A stretch of DNA of 44,410 bases from an uncultured Faecalibacterium sp. (GTDB lineage Bacteria > Bacillota > Clostridia > Oscillospirales > Ruminococcaceae): positions 1-44,410 of the forward strand of contig CAKTFD010000002.1 of assembly GCA_934553285.1 (NCBI GenBank), read 5' to 3'. The notes beneath the pieces are model-generated. The model did no database searches. It was not told the DNA's origin and saw nothing but the letters and a program-made list of their open reading frames with translations. The translations under genes were made by a program, and so were the position numbers. This document shows, piece by piece, positions 1-8,709 of this stretch. The stretch's first letter is position 1. Each line of letters opens with the position of its first letter.

Positions 1-455
1 ATGGCAATATCCTGCAAGGTCATCTCCCGGGCCAGCACCACACGCTTTGCGCCCATCTTGTAGGCGGCGCGGGCAGCAGCCCAGTTGGTGATGCCGGTCT
101 GGGTGGAAAGATGCACATCGATATCCGGAGCAAAGGTCTTGCAGGCATCCAGCACGCCCAGGTCTGCCACGATAAAGGCATCCACACCGGCCTGGGCGGC
201 CTGCCGGATGGCGTCCGGCAGACGGTCGGCTTCCTCATTGGTGGGCAGGGTGTTCATGGTCAGGTAGACCTTGCGGCCGCGGGCATGGGCATAGATAACG
301 CTTTCGGCCAGCTGTTCCGGGGTAAAATTGGCCGGAGCGGAGCGCATACCAAACTCCGGCAGGCCGCAGTAAACGGCATCTGCACCGTAGTTGATGGCAT
401 AACGCAGGCGTTCCGCATCGCCCGCCGGGGCGAGCAGTTCCGGGATCTGTAGCAT
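1..455 (-). CDS. Peptidase U32 family protein, N-terminal part (3' end outside window)
   Basis: The first 151 codons are visible and the gene runs off the left edge. The protein begins MLQIPELLAPAGDAERLRYA and continues with YGADAVYCGLPEFGMRS, the typical N-terminus of U32 peptidases (YrrN/YrrO, TrhP/RlhA group). It then shows the TIM-barrel-like segments VYLTMNTLPTNEE and DVHLSTQTGITN. Members of this family act in tRNA or rRNA hydroxylation or as collagenase-like peptidases, and the specific role cannot be told from this part. The ATG at 455 follows GAGAGGAA. The order mltG then U32 in the same direction is familiar from other Firmicutes (yrrL-yrrM-yrrN-yrrO), which supports the call. A terminator separates it from mltG, so it may have its own promoter. 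None stands out in the roughly 30 bases available. Confidence 0.85.
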   Translation of the reverse strand, partial: MLQIPELLAPAGDAERLRYAINYGADAVYCGLPEFGMRSAPANFTPEQLAESVIYAHARGRKVYLTMNTLPTNEEADRLPDAIRQAAQAGVDAFIVADLGVLDACKTFAPDIDVHLSTQTGITNWAAARAAYKMGAKRVVLAREMTLQDIA

Positions 456-485
456 GGTAAGTTCCTCTCTTATGTATCACAAGTT

Positions 486-527
486 TTAAAACAGCAACAG
501 CCCTCCCACTGCGGGAGAGCCGTTGCC
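486..527 (-). terminator. Intrinsic terminator after mltG
   Basis: Read on the minus strand, a GC-rich stem with outer arms GCAAC (522-526) and GTTGC (494-498) and inner arms CTCCC and GGGAG is followed by TGTTTTAAAA. It lies between the mltG stop and the U32 gene start. It would end or weaken the pcrA-to-mltG transcript. Confidence 0.7.
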
Positions 528-548
528 AGGGTGGGCGGAAAAGGGGGT

Positions 549-1688
549 TCAGTTTTTCAGGCTTTTGTTCACCGCTGCGGCAGTTTTGCAGTTGGCATTA
601 TGCTCCGCCAGCGTGTGTGCATAGTAATAGTTGCCTTTCAGGTCGGTCACAAAGAAATACGCATCCTTTGCGTCCGCATCGGGCTGCGGCTCCAGCGCTG
701 CCCGGATGGCGGCAATGCCGGGGTTTGAGATGGGGCCGGCCGGCAGGCCGATGCAGCTGTAGGTATCGTAGGCCGCAAGGATATTCTCCGGGATGTTATC
801 CCAGCCTCCATAGTAGGGCGCGACCCAGTTCCAGAGGTAGTTGTTTTCCGCATCGTTCTGGATATGGCTGGAAGTATTGCTCTGCAGCCGGGGATAGGGC
901 GAACCCTCTGCCAGCCGGTTGCGGAACACCTGCGCCACATTGGAGTCCTGGCTGTTGCCCGCTTCCTCCTGCACAAAGGAGGCAAGGGTGACCAGCTCTG
1001 GCAGAGTCATAGCCTGCTTTTTGAGGGCGGCATACATTTCGGCGGTGAACTGCGCATCGAACTGTGCGTAGAAGGTAGCCACATAGTTATGCACCGTGTC
1101 ATCCTTCAAAAACTCGTAAGTTTCCGGGAAGAGATAGCCCTCGCACTTCATAAAGCGATCCGGAGCATCCTCGTCCTCCGGGAGGTACTGCCAAAAGGTA
1201 TATTCGCTGAAATCGCCCTCGTTGGCTTCTTTCAAAAACGCCTCGGCCGTGCACAGCCCTGCGGCTTCCATCTTTTGGGCAATGGCAATGGCCGTGGTGC
1301 CCTCCGGGATGGTAACCCGCACTGTTTCGGCCTTGGCATACTGGGAAAGGGTGGCGATAATCGCATCGTAGGCGTTTGCACCGGTCTGCAGGGTAAAATC
1401 ACCGTACTGCAGTTTACCGGCCATGCCTTTTTCCCCCACATACCAGCGGAACAGGTAGGCAGAGCGGATCACGCCCGCCTCCTTGAGCCGGCTTGCAATG
1501 GCGGCCACGCCGCTGCCCTGCGGGATGCTTACGGTCACCTCTGCACCGGGTGCCCCATTGCCGTAGATCTCATTGTAGGCAAAGCGCACTGCCGCGCCCA
1601 CTGCCAGAAGGATCAGCAGCAGCACTACCAGCAGGATCTTGCCTGCGCCGCCTTTTTTGCGGGCTGCGTGTGAATCGTTGTGTGCCAT
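549..1688 (-). CDS. mltG: Endolytic murein transglycosylase MltG (YceG-like)
   Basis: This 379-residue membrane-anchored enzyme cleaves nascent glycan strands and is thought to set their length. It has a short basic cytoplasmic N-terminus, one transmembrane segment at about residues 16-37, a LysM-like region (about 50-140), and the YceG catalytic domain. The conserved glutamate lies in LASFVQEEAG (235-244), most likely Glu242. The sequence YPRLQSNTSSHIQ further on matches the family's substrate-cleft region. I chose the ATG at 1688 because AAGGAAGG lies just upstream. An in-frame ATG at 1721 would overlap the acetyltransferase gene and has no clear ribosome site. It is the last gene of the pcrA-thyX-tmk-GNAT-mltG run and is followed by a terminator. 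Confidence 0.93.
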   Translation of the reverse strand: MAHNDSHAARKKGGAGKILLVVLLLILLAVGAAVRFAYNEIYGNGAPGAEVTVSIPQGSGVAAIASRLKEAGVIRSAYLFRWYVGEKGMAGKLQYGDFTLQTGANAYDAIIATLSQYAKAETVRVTIPEGTTAIAIAQKMEAAGLCTAEAFLKEANEGDFSEYTFWQYLPEDEDAPDRFMKCEGYLFPETYEFLKDDTVHNYVATFYAQFDAQFTAEMYAALKKQAMTLPELVTLASFVQEEAGNSQDSNVAQVFRNRLAEGSPYPRLQSNTSSHIQNDAENNYLWNWVAPYYGGWDNIPENILAAYDTYSCIGLPAGPISNPGIAAIRAALEPQPDADAKDAYFFVTDLKGNYYYAHTLAEHNANCKTAAAVNKSLKN

Positions 1689-1704
1689 ACGCACCTTCCT
1701 TTTT

Positions 1705-2517
1705 TCAGTTTTCCAGCACAAGACGCAGGTAGCTTTCGCTCACATCAAAAGGCTCTGCATCAAAGCGGATCATCCCGTATTCCTGCCGGGTGCCCTCGCC
1801 CAGAAACAGCGGCTGGGCAGCGCCTACCGTGATGACCGCCTTTTCCACGATAACTTCCTTCTCGCGGGCAGCCTCCATCAGAATTTCGGCGGCACGGTCA
1901 CTATCGGCCATCATCTCCACAAAATACAGGGTATCCTCCTTGCGGAAATAGATGCCATAGCCGTGCTCGTTGGACACGATGGTAGCACCCCGGGCATACA
2001 GATCCTGCAGTACCACCGCCATGCGCTCCGGGCTGAGCTGCACGGTATCCTTCCAAAAGCTATCCCGCAGCTCACACAGCTTTCTGGCCGTAACGCTGTC
2101 AAATTCCGCCTGGCTCCACAGGTTGCGGCTCACCTCGCGGGGCAGGCAGCGCAATGCAAACGCCTTGGCAAAGCCCTTGTCCTGCAGCAGTGCGGCCTGG
2201 GCCGCATCGGCAGGGACAGTCACGGTAAAGCCAACGCCGCGCAGCTTCTGCTGGGCGCACAGCGTATCCAGCAGGCCTGCCAGCAGCAGGCTGCCCTCGC
2301 CGCACAGGCACAGGTAGTTGCCCGCGCGCCCCTGCAGCGTGACCGGCACAGCCAGTGCCGCCGCCACGATAGTGTCGTTTTCTTCTGCCACATAAACATT
2401 CTGCAGCCCTGCAAGACGCTCAAGCACTGCTTTTGCAAATTCTTCGGTATCATGATGCTGGCTCTGCCACAAAGCCAGCACTGCCGCCTCATCGGACGGC
2501 TGCATCAGACGATACAT
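1705..2517 (-). CDS. GNAT-family N-acetyltransferase
   Basis: A 270-residue protein beginning MYRLMQPSDEAAVLALW, the usual opening of a GNAT fold. This is followed by NVYVAEENDTIVAAALAVP and a central acetyl-CoA-binding region around LCGEGSLLLAGLLDTLCAQQKLRG. The C-terminal half (about 135-270) is longer than a simple GNAT domain and ends with a strand-rich segment (YGMIRFDAEPFDVSESYLRL) like those of two-domain GNAT proteins. The substrate is unknown. It lies 35 bases after tmk and 16 bases before mltG on the same strand, so it is probably co-transcribed. Operon membership does not point to a substrate. The start has only a weak upstream purine stretch (GAGGGGG). Confidence 0.75.
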   Translation of the reverse strand: MYRLMQPSDEAAVLALWQSQHHDTEEFAKAVLERLAGLQNVYVAEENDTIVAAALAVPVTLQGRAGNYLCLCGEGSLLLAGLLDTLCAQQKLRGVGFTVTVPADAAQAALLQDKGFAKAFALRCLPREVSRNLWSQAEFDSVTARKLCELRDSFWKDTVQLSPERMAVVLQDLYARGATIVSNEHGYGIYFRKEDTLYFVEMMADSDRAAEILMEAAREKEVIVEKAVITVGAAQPLFLGEGTRQEYGMIRFDAEPFDVSESYLRLVLEN

Positions 2518-2552
2518 CGTTCAGGATGCCCCCTCTTCTCGTATTTTATCAT

Positions 2553-3224
2553 TCAGTCCAGCGTTTTCCGGGCAAGCTGCTGTACCTCTGCCTGGATCGC
2601 ATCGATGCTGCGCATGGTGTCGCCGCTGGTGCAGTGCACGGTATCCCAGCCCAGATGCCGGGCGCAGAACTCGGCAGCGCTGCGGCTGCGGGCCAGATAC
2701 GCGGTATCTTTTTCGTGCACATCTTTTTTGCTCTCATCGCCGTGATAACGCTGGGTCATCAGCCGCTGGCTGACGGCCGGATCCACCTGCAGGTAGATGA
2801 CCCTGTCCGGTGCGGGCAGCCCCAGCAGGCGGAACTCGTAATCGAACAGCCAGTGCAGAAACTCCTCCCACTGTTCCGGCGGCAGCTTGGAGCACTGATG
2901 TACCGCGTTGGAGGTGGTGTACCGGTCGGCTACGATCACGCCGCCCTGCTGGTAAAAGCTGCCCCAGCTGGTTTTATAGCTGGCGTAGCGATCCACCGCA
3001 TAAAAGCTGGAGGCCGCATAGGCGTTTACATCGTCCGGGTGCTGGCCGAACTGCCCTGCCAGATACATCCTGACCAGCGCACTGGAGTCGCTGGCATAAT
3101 CCGGGAAGGTGATCTTCTGCACCGGCACCCCCTGTGCGGTCAGGTGCTCTGCCAGCAGCTTGGCCTGCGTAGCCTTGCCGCTGCCATCCAGCCCTTCCAG
3201 CACGATCAGTTTCCCCTTGCTCAT
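2553..3224 (-). CDS. tmk: Thymidylate kinase
   Basis: A 223-residue dTMP kinase that phosphorylates dTMP to dTDP with ATP. The P-loop GLDGSGKAT is at residues 10-18, followed by the substrate segment ITFPDYAS and by RMYLAGQFGQHPDDVNAYAAS. The DRY-type motif is VIVADRYTTSN and the lid region is QRYHGDESKKDVHEKD. I chose the ATG at 3224, which overlaps the thyX stop (ATGA) and has GAAGG upstream. Longer in-frame extensions would run into thyX and lack similarity. It directly follows thyX, which makes dTMP, so the two genes encode successive steps of dTTP synthesis and are translationally coupled. Confidence 0.95.
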   Translation of the reverse strand: MSKGKLIVLEGLDGSGKATQAKLLAEHLTAQGVPVQKITFPDYASDSSALVRMYLAGQFGQHPDDVNAYAASSFYAVDRYASYKTSWGSFYQQGGVIVADRYTTSNAVHQCSKLPPEQWEEFLHWLFDYEFRLLGLPAPDRVIYLQVDPAVSQRLMTQRYHGDESKKDVHEKDTAYLARSRSAAEFCARHLGWDTVHCTSGDTMRSIDAIQAEVQQLARKTLD

Positions 3225-4000
3225 ACGGCGGCACCTTCTTTGATAGCAGCATATCTTGCACGCACCTCGGCGGTTTTGCCGCAGCACATCTTGCCCTCCG
3301 GGCAGGGGCCGGTCAGGCAGGCGGGGCCTGCCTTGGCAAAGATATGGGGTGCCACCGGGTACACCAGCGCAAACATCTTTTCCGCCAGCTCCCGGATCTC
3401 CCACTGGGCGCGGCTGCAGCAGCGCAGCTGGAAAAAGTTCAGCAGGCTGCGGGCGTTCATGGTGACCACCATCTTGGTCTCGCAGGCATTGGGCAGCACA
3501 AAGCGTGCATCCTCGTTGGCCTGCTTTGCGGCCTTGGCGCGGGCCTGCTTTTCCGGCATACCCTCCGCCATCAGGCGGGCGGTATGGCCTTCCTCCAGCT
3601 TGTGTGCAAGATCCAGGTAGCGCCTGGCGTCCTCTTCCATGCTGGCCAGGAACGCGGCCTTTGCCTCCGGGATGGCCTCGATCTCCGGGGGCGTCACATA
3701 GCGGAAATCGTCCAGCCGCACATAGCGCTGGCTCTGCACACTGAAAGACGCGATGCGGTGCCGGGTGATCTGGGCAAGCAGCGTACGGCTGACCCCCTCG
3801 ATGCCAAAGGTAAAGCTGGCATGTTCGATGGGGCTGGCATGGCCCAGGTCACTGAGCATGGTCAGGAACTTCGCGGTCTTCTCTGCATCCAGTCCGTCCA
3901 GCAGGTCGGTGATATGGGCATCGGAGTAACAGAGCTTTGCGGCCGCCGCAACCACCTTTTCCGGTTCCGGGGTGTGGGCGATCAAACGAACAGTCATCAT
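3221..4000 (-). CDS. thyX: Flavin-dependent thymidylate synthase ThyX
   Basis: A 259-residue enzyme that methylates dUMP to dTMP using methylenetetrahydrofolate, FAD and NAD(P)H. The diagnostic RHRX7S motif is RHRIASFSVQS at residues 80-90, followed by QRY. HASPIEHASFTF (54-65) and the C-terminal NARSLLNFFQLRCCSRAQWEIRELA segment also match the family. Its C-terminus is cysteine-rich (PCPEGKMCCGKT), as in several clostridial homologues. The start at 4000 is preceded by GGAGGAA lying inside the last codons of pcrA, so translation is coupled to pcrA. The next codon is also ATG and could serve instead. No thyA is present in the window. Confidence 0.95.
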   Translation of the reverse strand: MMTVRLIAHTPEPEKVVAAAAKLCYSDAHITDLLDGLDAEKTAKFLTMLSDLGHASPIEHASFTFGIEGVSRTLLAQITRHRIASFSVQSQRYVRLDDFRYVTPPEIEAIPEAKAAFLASMEEDARRYLDLAHKLEEGHTARLMAEGMPEKQARAKAAKQANEDARFVLPNACETKMVVTMNARSLLNFFQLRCCSRAQWEIRELAEKMFALVYPVAPHIFAKAGPACLTGPCPEGKMCCGKTAEVRARYAAIKEGAAV

Positions 4001-4006
4001 CAGATA

Positions 4007-6670
4007 TCATTCCTCCGTAATTTTGGTCAGGGGCGCAAAATTGGCCATCGTTTTTTTGATGCCCACTTTTTCAAAGTTGATCTCCACGATCTGGTCCCCG
4101 GCAGCGGGTTTTACCTTGAGCACCGTGCCGCGGCCAAACACCTTGTGCTCTACGATATCGCCCGGCGCATAGTGTTTGGGTGCAGATGCCGCCGTTTTTG
4201 CTGTAAAGCAAGGCTGCTTTACATCTTTTTTTGCCGTATCTGCGTTTGAATATGCAGAACCAAAGCCGTTGCTTTTTATAGTCGGCTGGGTGGAGCTGTT
4301 GCCATAGTGGCTGCCAAAGCCGGAGGAAGCCGTACTTCTGCCGCCGTAAGACGCACCAAAGCCACGGCTCTCACCGGCGTTATATTCCCGGTTCAGGTAG
4401 CCGCTGCGGCTGCCCGAGCCATAACCGGTGCCATATCCGCCGCCGTAGCTGCTGCGGCTGTAACCGGACGGCCCGGAGTAACCGGATGCCCCGCCGGGCA
4501 CGGTATCGCTGTAACTGCCGCCACAGCCGCCCATGCGGGAGCGCTGTTCCAGCACCGGGCTGCGGGTCCCCTCGATGTATTCCGGCTCGATCTCGCGCAG
4601 AAAGCGGCTTGGCTCATTGCGCTGGGTACGGCCGTACAGCATACGGGTGACACTGTTGGAGATGTACAGTTCTTTTTTTGCGCGGGTGATGCCCACGTAA
4701 GCCAGGCGGCGCTCCTCTTCCAGGTCTGCCTCGGAATACTTACTCATCTCGCTGGGGAAAACGCCTTCCTCCATGCCGATGAGGAACACATAGGGGAACT
4801 CCAGCCCCTTGGCGGAGTGGATGGTCATCAGCACTACCTGATCGCTGCTCTCGTTGTAGCTGTCGATATCGCTGATCAGGGCGATATCCTCCAGGTAGCC
4901 TTCCAGCGTGGCTTCCTCGCCGTGCTGGTCGCAGTAATTTTTGACATTGTTCACCAGCTGGCCCAGGTTCTGCAGCCGGTCGGCGGCATCCTCGTGCCCC
5001 TTGGCGGCATCCGCTTCCAGCATGGCCTTATAGCCGGTCAGCTCGATGACATCGGCGGCAAACGCGTCCAGTGTGCGGGTCTCGAGCGAATCCTGCAGGC
5101 GCTGGTAGATCTGCCAGAATTTGAGCAGCGGCATCACGGCGCGGGAGAGCTTGGCGTACTGGTCTGCATGGCTGATGATATCCAGCATACTGGTGCCCTG
5201 CTGGGCGGCCAGATCCGCAATAACATCCACCGTTGTGGCACCGATCTTGCGGGCAGGCTCGTTGATGATACGGCGCAGCCGCACATCGTCCCGGGGGTTG
5301 GCCACGATGGACATGTAGGAGTGGATATCCTTGACCTCCTTGCGGTCGTTGAAGCGCTGCCCGCCCACGATCTTGTGGGGGATGCCCGCACGGGTGAAAT
5401 AGCTTTCGATGGGGGCAGACTGCGCGTTCATGCGGTAGAGGATGGCGTGGTCTGCCAGATGGCCGCCCGCTTTCAGGTGCTGGCCGATAACATCCGCGAT
5501 ATGGCTGGCCTCGTCCTGCTCATTTTCTGCAGTGTACACCTGCACCTTATCGCCCTCGCCGTTATCCGTCCACAGGGTCTTGCCCTTGCGCTCGGTGTTG
5601 TGCTGGATAACGCAGTTTGCCGCGTTGAGGATGTTGGAGGTGGAGCGGTAGTTCTGTTCCAGCCGGATGGTCTTTGTGCCGGGATAGAGTTTTTCAAAGT
5701 TAAGGATATTCTCGATGGTGGCACCGCGGAAGCGGTAGATGCTCTGGTCGTCATCGCCCACCACGCAGATGTTGCGCTCCGGGCCGGTAAGCAGGCTGAC
5801 CAGGCGGAACTGCGCCACACTGGTATCCTGGTATTCGTCCACCAGCAGGTACCGGTACTTGTTCTGGTAAAATTCCCGCACATCCGGGTGCTCTGCAAGC
5901 AGCTGCACCGTCTGGTAGATCAGGTCATCAAAGTCGAAGGCACCGGCTTCCTTGAGCTTTTTCTCGTAGGCGGCATAGATGCGGGCGGTCATAGCCCCTT
6001 TAGTATCGCGGGCGGGGCTGGCAAGGGCCTGCTCCGGGCTGATAAGCTGATCCTTCCAGCGGCTCATCTGGTTGATGGCGGCCTTGATGGGCAAAAACTT
6101 ATCATCGATGCTCAGCTCCTTATACACGGCTTTCATCACGCGCTGGGCATCGTCCGTATCGTAGATGGTAAAGCTGCGGGGATAGCCGATCTCCTCAGCC
6201 CAGCGGCGCAGGATGCGCACACAAGCCGAGTGGAAGGTAGAGGCGAACACCTCGTCCCCTTCCTCCCCGCCCAGCATCCGGCGCAGACGCTCTTTCAGCT
6301 CGCCTGCCGCTTTGTTGGTAAAGGTAATGGCCATCACGTTCCAGCTGCGCACCGCATTGCGGCGCAGCATCCCATCCAGCCAGCTGGGGGCATCGGTACC
6401 GGTCATGATCGCTGTGCGCAGGGCTTTTACGTCCTCTTCGGTCACCTCACGCGGCGTTTCCCGGGAGCCGTGGGCCGAGCCGAACCGGATAAGGTTTGCG
6501 ATGCGGTTGACCAATACAGTGGTCTTGCCGCTGCCGGCACCGGCCAGGATGAGCAGCGGGCCATCCGTGGCAAACACAGCCTGCCGCTGCATATCGTTCA
6601 GGCGGCCGAATTGCTTTTCAATGTAAGTATCACGCAGGGTGCAAAATTCCTGCCGGAGAGATGCTGCCAT
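4007..6670 (-). CDS. pcrA: ATP-dependent DNA helicase PcrA/UvrD (superfamily 1A)
   Basis: An 887-residue 3'-5' helicase for nucleotide excision repair, rolling-circle replication and clearance of recombinase filaments. Visible motifs are Q-motif LNDMQRQAV (24-32), Walker A AGAGSGKT (43-50), ITFTNKAA (115-122), DEYQDT (278-283), GDDDQSIYRFRG (305-316), NYRST (340-344), TIHSAKGLEFPYVF (616-629) and VGITRAKKELY (659-669). The end (832-887) is the Tudor-like PcrA C-terminal domain that binds RNA polymerase. Two features are unusual: a segment of about 45 residues inserted between motifs I and Ia (about 62-108), and a Gly/Ser/Tyr-rich low-complexity linker (about 710-815). It is the first gene of the minus-strand run, starting 7 bases before thyX. 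Confidence 0.96.
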   Translation of the reverse strand: MAASLRQEFCTLRDTYIEKQFGRLNDMQRQAVFATDGPLLILAGAGSGKTTVLVNRIANLIRFGSAHGSRETPREVTEEDVKALRTAIMTGTDAPSWLDGMLRRNAVRSWNVMAITFTNKAAGELKERLRRMLGGEEGDEVFASTFHSACVRILRRWAEEIGYPRSFTIYDTDDAQRVMKAVYKELSIDDKFLPIKAAINQMSRWKDQLISPEQALASPARDTKGAMTARIYAAYEKKLKEAGAFDFDDLIYQTVQLLAEHPDVREFYQNKYRYLLVDEYQDTSVAQFRLVSLLTGPERNICVVGDDDQSIYRFRGATIENILNFEKLYPGTKTIRLEQNYRSTSNILNAANCVIQHNTERKGKTLWTDNGEGDKVQVYTAENEQDEASHIADVIGQHLKAGGHLADHAILYRMNAQSAPIESYFTRAGIPHKIVGGQRFNDRKEVKDIHSYMSIVANPRDDVRLRRIINEPARKIGATTVDVIADLAAQQGTSMLDIISHADQYAKLSRAVMPLLKFWQIYQRLQDSLETRTLDAFAADVIELTGYKAMLEADAAKGHEDAADRLQNLGQLVNNVKNYCDQHGEEATLEGYLEDIALISDIDSYNESSDQVVLMTIHSAKGLEFPYVFLIGMEEGVFPSEMSKYSEADLEEERRLAYVGITRAKKELYISNSVTRMLYGRTQRNEPSRFLREIEPEYIEGTRSPVLEQRSRMGGCGGSYSDTVPGGASGYSGPSGYSRSSYGGGYGTGYGSGSRSGYLNREYNAGESRGFGASYGGRSTASSGFGSHYGNSSTQPTIKSNGFGSAYSNADTAKKDVKQPCFTAKTAASAPKHYAPGDIVEHKVFGRGTVLKVKPAAGDQIVEINFEKVGIKKTMANFAPLTKITEE

Positions 6671-6708
6671 GGTTTCACCTGTTTCCTTCGCTGTTATTCA
6701 TACGGTAT

Positions 6709-6717
6709 AGTATATCA
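6709..6717 (-). promoter_or_regulatory. Extended -10 promoter for the pcrA operon
   Basis: On the minus strand TATACT (6714-6709) is preceded by TGA, giving an extended -10 (TGN-TATACT). No good -35 is seen, which is acceptable for extended -10 promoters. It lies about 40 bases upstream of the pcrA ATG. Confidence 0.55.
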
Positions 6718-6877
6718 CATTTTGAAATGGTTGTACACCAAAACTACCGGGTATGAGCACTGCTTTTGCAGCCAGCCGGGCGGGCCGGGCGCCTGTTTTT
6801 TGCGCAAAAAGCGCCGGCTGTGTTATGCCCTCCAAAATAAAATCGTACTTTTTTGCAGATTCCAGTATAAATGCCGC

Positions 6878-6905
6878 TTTTCTAAATGTCAAATTATGCT
6901 ATAAT
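6878..6905 (+). promoter_or_regulatory. Promoter for the GntR-pyrBI operon
   Basis: A perfect TATAAT at 6900-6905 is preceded by TGC, forming an extended -10. The -35 region (TTTTCT at 6878) is poor. Transcription would start about 80 bases before the GntR gene. The leader holds two short GGGC/GCCC inverted repeats (near 6915-6945 and 6958-6975) that could form hairpins. No PyrR-type element was recognised. The 323-base gap between pcrA and the GntR gene holds only this promoter, the pcrA promoter and this leader. Confidence 0.6.
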
Positions 6906-6993
6906 AGTAGAAAAGGGCCTGCGGCAGGCTACCGTATGCCCTATTTGTAAGAAGTTCGGGGCGGCGTACTGCCCGGAAACGGAGGAACCATCC

Positions 6994-7749
6994 ATGAAAG
7001 ATCCCGCACTGATATCATCCAGCCGCCTGGGCGGCGCTGTGATCAGTGACCGCATCATCGCAAGCCTGCTGGAAGAGCTGACCACCGGGCGCTATGCCCA
7101 GGCCGACCGTCTGCCTGCCGAGGTCGATCTTGCTACCGAACTGGGGGTGAGCCGCACTGTGATCCGCGATGCGCTGAGCGAGATGGAGCGCGATGGATAT
7201 GTGGAGCGGGTGCGCGGCATCGGTACGGTGGTGAACCGTGCCGTGCTGGGGCTGCGCAGCCGCCTGGACCAGAAGCTGGAATACTATCCGCTGATCCGCA
7301 GCTTTGGCAGCTATCCCCATGCAGACGGCATTCAGGTGATGACCCTCCGTGCAGGCGAAGATATGGCCCGCACCCTGGGCATGGAGCCTGGCGATGAGGT
7401 GATCTGCATCAAAAAGCGCATTCTGGCCGATACCACTCCGGTGATCTATTCCATCGACTACCTGCCCCGCAGCCTGTTTGGCACCCGGGACTACACCCGC
7501 ATCGACCTGACCGGGGATATCTTTGAGATCCTGGAGCAGGAGTGCCACCAGCAGATCTCTTCCAATGTAGCGCACCTGAAAGCCAGCTGCGGCGATGATG
7601 CCATCCGCGCGGCCATGCGCCTTGCCCCCGGCGAAGCGATGCTGCTGCTGGACGAAGTGTGTTTTAATCGTTTGTGCAGACCGGTGATGCGCTCGCTGAG
7701 TTATTACACAAACTTTTTTGATTTTTCCATTTTACGCAAACTGCTTTAA
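6994..7749 (+). CDS. GntR-family regulator with UTRA (HutC-like) ligand domain
   Basis: A 251-residue predicted transcription factor. An N-terminal winged helix (about 12-80) carries DRLPAEVDLATELGVSRTVIRDAL, the GntR signature. The C-terminal part (about 95-245) resembles the UTRA domain, with LGMEPGDEVICIKKRILAD and VIYSIDYLPRSLF. UTRA domains bind small effectors. The ATG at 6994 has GGAGGA eight bases upstream. An in-frame ATG at 6886 lies upstream of the predicted promoter and would add unrelated residues. The stop is only 17 bases before the pyrB start, with pyrI behind it, which suggests autoregulation and control of pyrimidine synthesis. The ligand is unknown. Confidence 0.88.
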   Translation: MKDPALISSSRLGGAVISDRIIASLLEELTTGRYAQADRLPAEVDLATELGVSRTVIRDALSEMERDGYVERVRGIGTVVNRAVLGLRSRLDQKLEYYPLIRSFGSYPHADGIQVMTLRAGEDMARTLGMEPGDEVICIKKRILADTTPVIYSIDYLPRSLFGTRDYTRIDLTGDIFEILEQECHQQISSNVAHLKASCGDDAIRAAMRLAPGEAMLLLDEVCFNRLCRPVMRSLSYYTNFFDFSILRKLL

Positions 7750-7766
7750 ACGGAGGTATATTGCTC

Positions 7767-8708
7767 ATGCGTCATCTGATCGACCCTTTGGATCTTACCC
7801 AGCAGGAGATCACGGAGCTGCTTGACCTGGCCGACCGCATCTGTGCCGACCCCGCCGCCTACCAGGAAACAGCCGCCCACAAAAAGCTCGCCACACTGTT
7901 CTACGAGCCTTCCACCCGCACCCGTCTTTCCTTTGAGGCGGCCATGCTGAACCTGGGCGGCCATGTACTGGGTTTTCCCAGCGAGAATGTTTCCAGCGCC
8001 ACCAAGGGCGAGAGCGTAGCCGATACCATCCGCGTAGTGTCCTGCTATGCAGATATCGTTGCCATGCGCCACCCCAAGGAGGGTGCACCGCTGCGCGCCT
8101 CCCGCTATTCCCGCATCCCGGTGATCAACGCCGGTGACGGCGGCCACCAGCACCCCACCCAGACCCTGACCGACCTGATGACCATCCGCCGCCGCATGGG
8201 CAGGCTGGATGACCTGACCATCGGCCTGTGCGGCGACCTGAAATTTGGCCGCACCGTGCACTCCCTGCTCAAGACCATGGCACGCTGCAAGAACATCCGC
8301 TTTGTGCTCATCAGCCCGGAAGAGCTGCGGGTGCCGGATTATATCATCAACGATGTGCTGGAGGCCAACGGCATCCCCTACCGGGAGACCCGCAGCCTGG
8401 AAGAATCCATGCCGGAGCTGGACATCCTGTATATGACCCGTGTGCAGAAGGAGCGCTTCTTCAACGAGGAAGACTACATCCGCCTGAAAAACAGCTATGT
8501 GCTGACCCGGGATAAGATGGCGCTGGCCAAACCCACCATGGCGGTGCTGCATCCCCTGCCCCGCGTGAACGAGATCGCGCTGGATGTGGACGATGACCCC
8601 CGCGCCGCCTATTTTGAGCAGGTGCAGAACGGCGTGTATGTCCGCATGGCACTTATCATGACCCTGCTGGGCCTTGCAGACCCCAAAGCACCGAAGGAGG
8701 AAAACTGA
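7767..8708 (+). CDS. pyrB: Aspartate carbamoyltransferase catalytic chain
   Basis: A 313-residue catalytic subunit joining carbamoyl phosphate and aspartate, the first committed step of UMP synthesis. The carbamoyl-phosphate loop FYEPSTRTRLSF is at residues 45-56. Later motifs are GDGGHQHPTQTL, GDLKFGRTVHSL, YMTRVQKERF and the aspartate-site HPLPRVNEI. Length and motifs are normal for class B (PyrBI) enzymes. I placed the start at the ATG at 7767, ten bases after GGAGG. A TTG at 7761 is possible but too close to that site. pyrI follows after one base, so the two subunits are made together. Confidence 0.96.
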   Translation: MRHLIDPLDLTQQEITELLDLADRICADPAAYQETAAHKKLATLFYEPSTRTRLSFEAAMLNLGGHVLGFPSENVSSATKGESVADTIRVVSCYADIVAMRHPKEGAPLRASRYSRIPVINAGDGGHQHPTQTLTDLMTIRRRMGRLDDLTIGLCGDLKFGRTVHSLLKTMARCKNIRFVLISPEELRVPDYIINDVLEANGIPYRETRSLEESMPELDILYMTRVQKERFFNEEDYIRLKNSYVLTRDKMALAKPTMAVLHPLPRVNEIALDVDDDPRAAYFEQVQNGVYVRMALIMTLLGLADPKAPKEEN

Positions 8709-8709
8709 T

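Noticed and set aside
4307..6904. An 865-codon open frame on the plus strand opposite pcrA
   Set aside because: It has no domain or motif, overlaps a gene with complete helicase motifs, and long antisense frames are expected with this GC-rich codon use.
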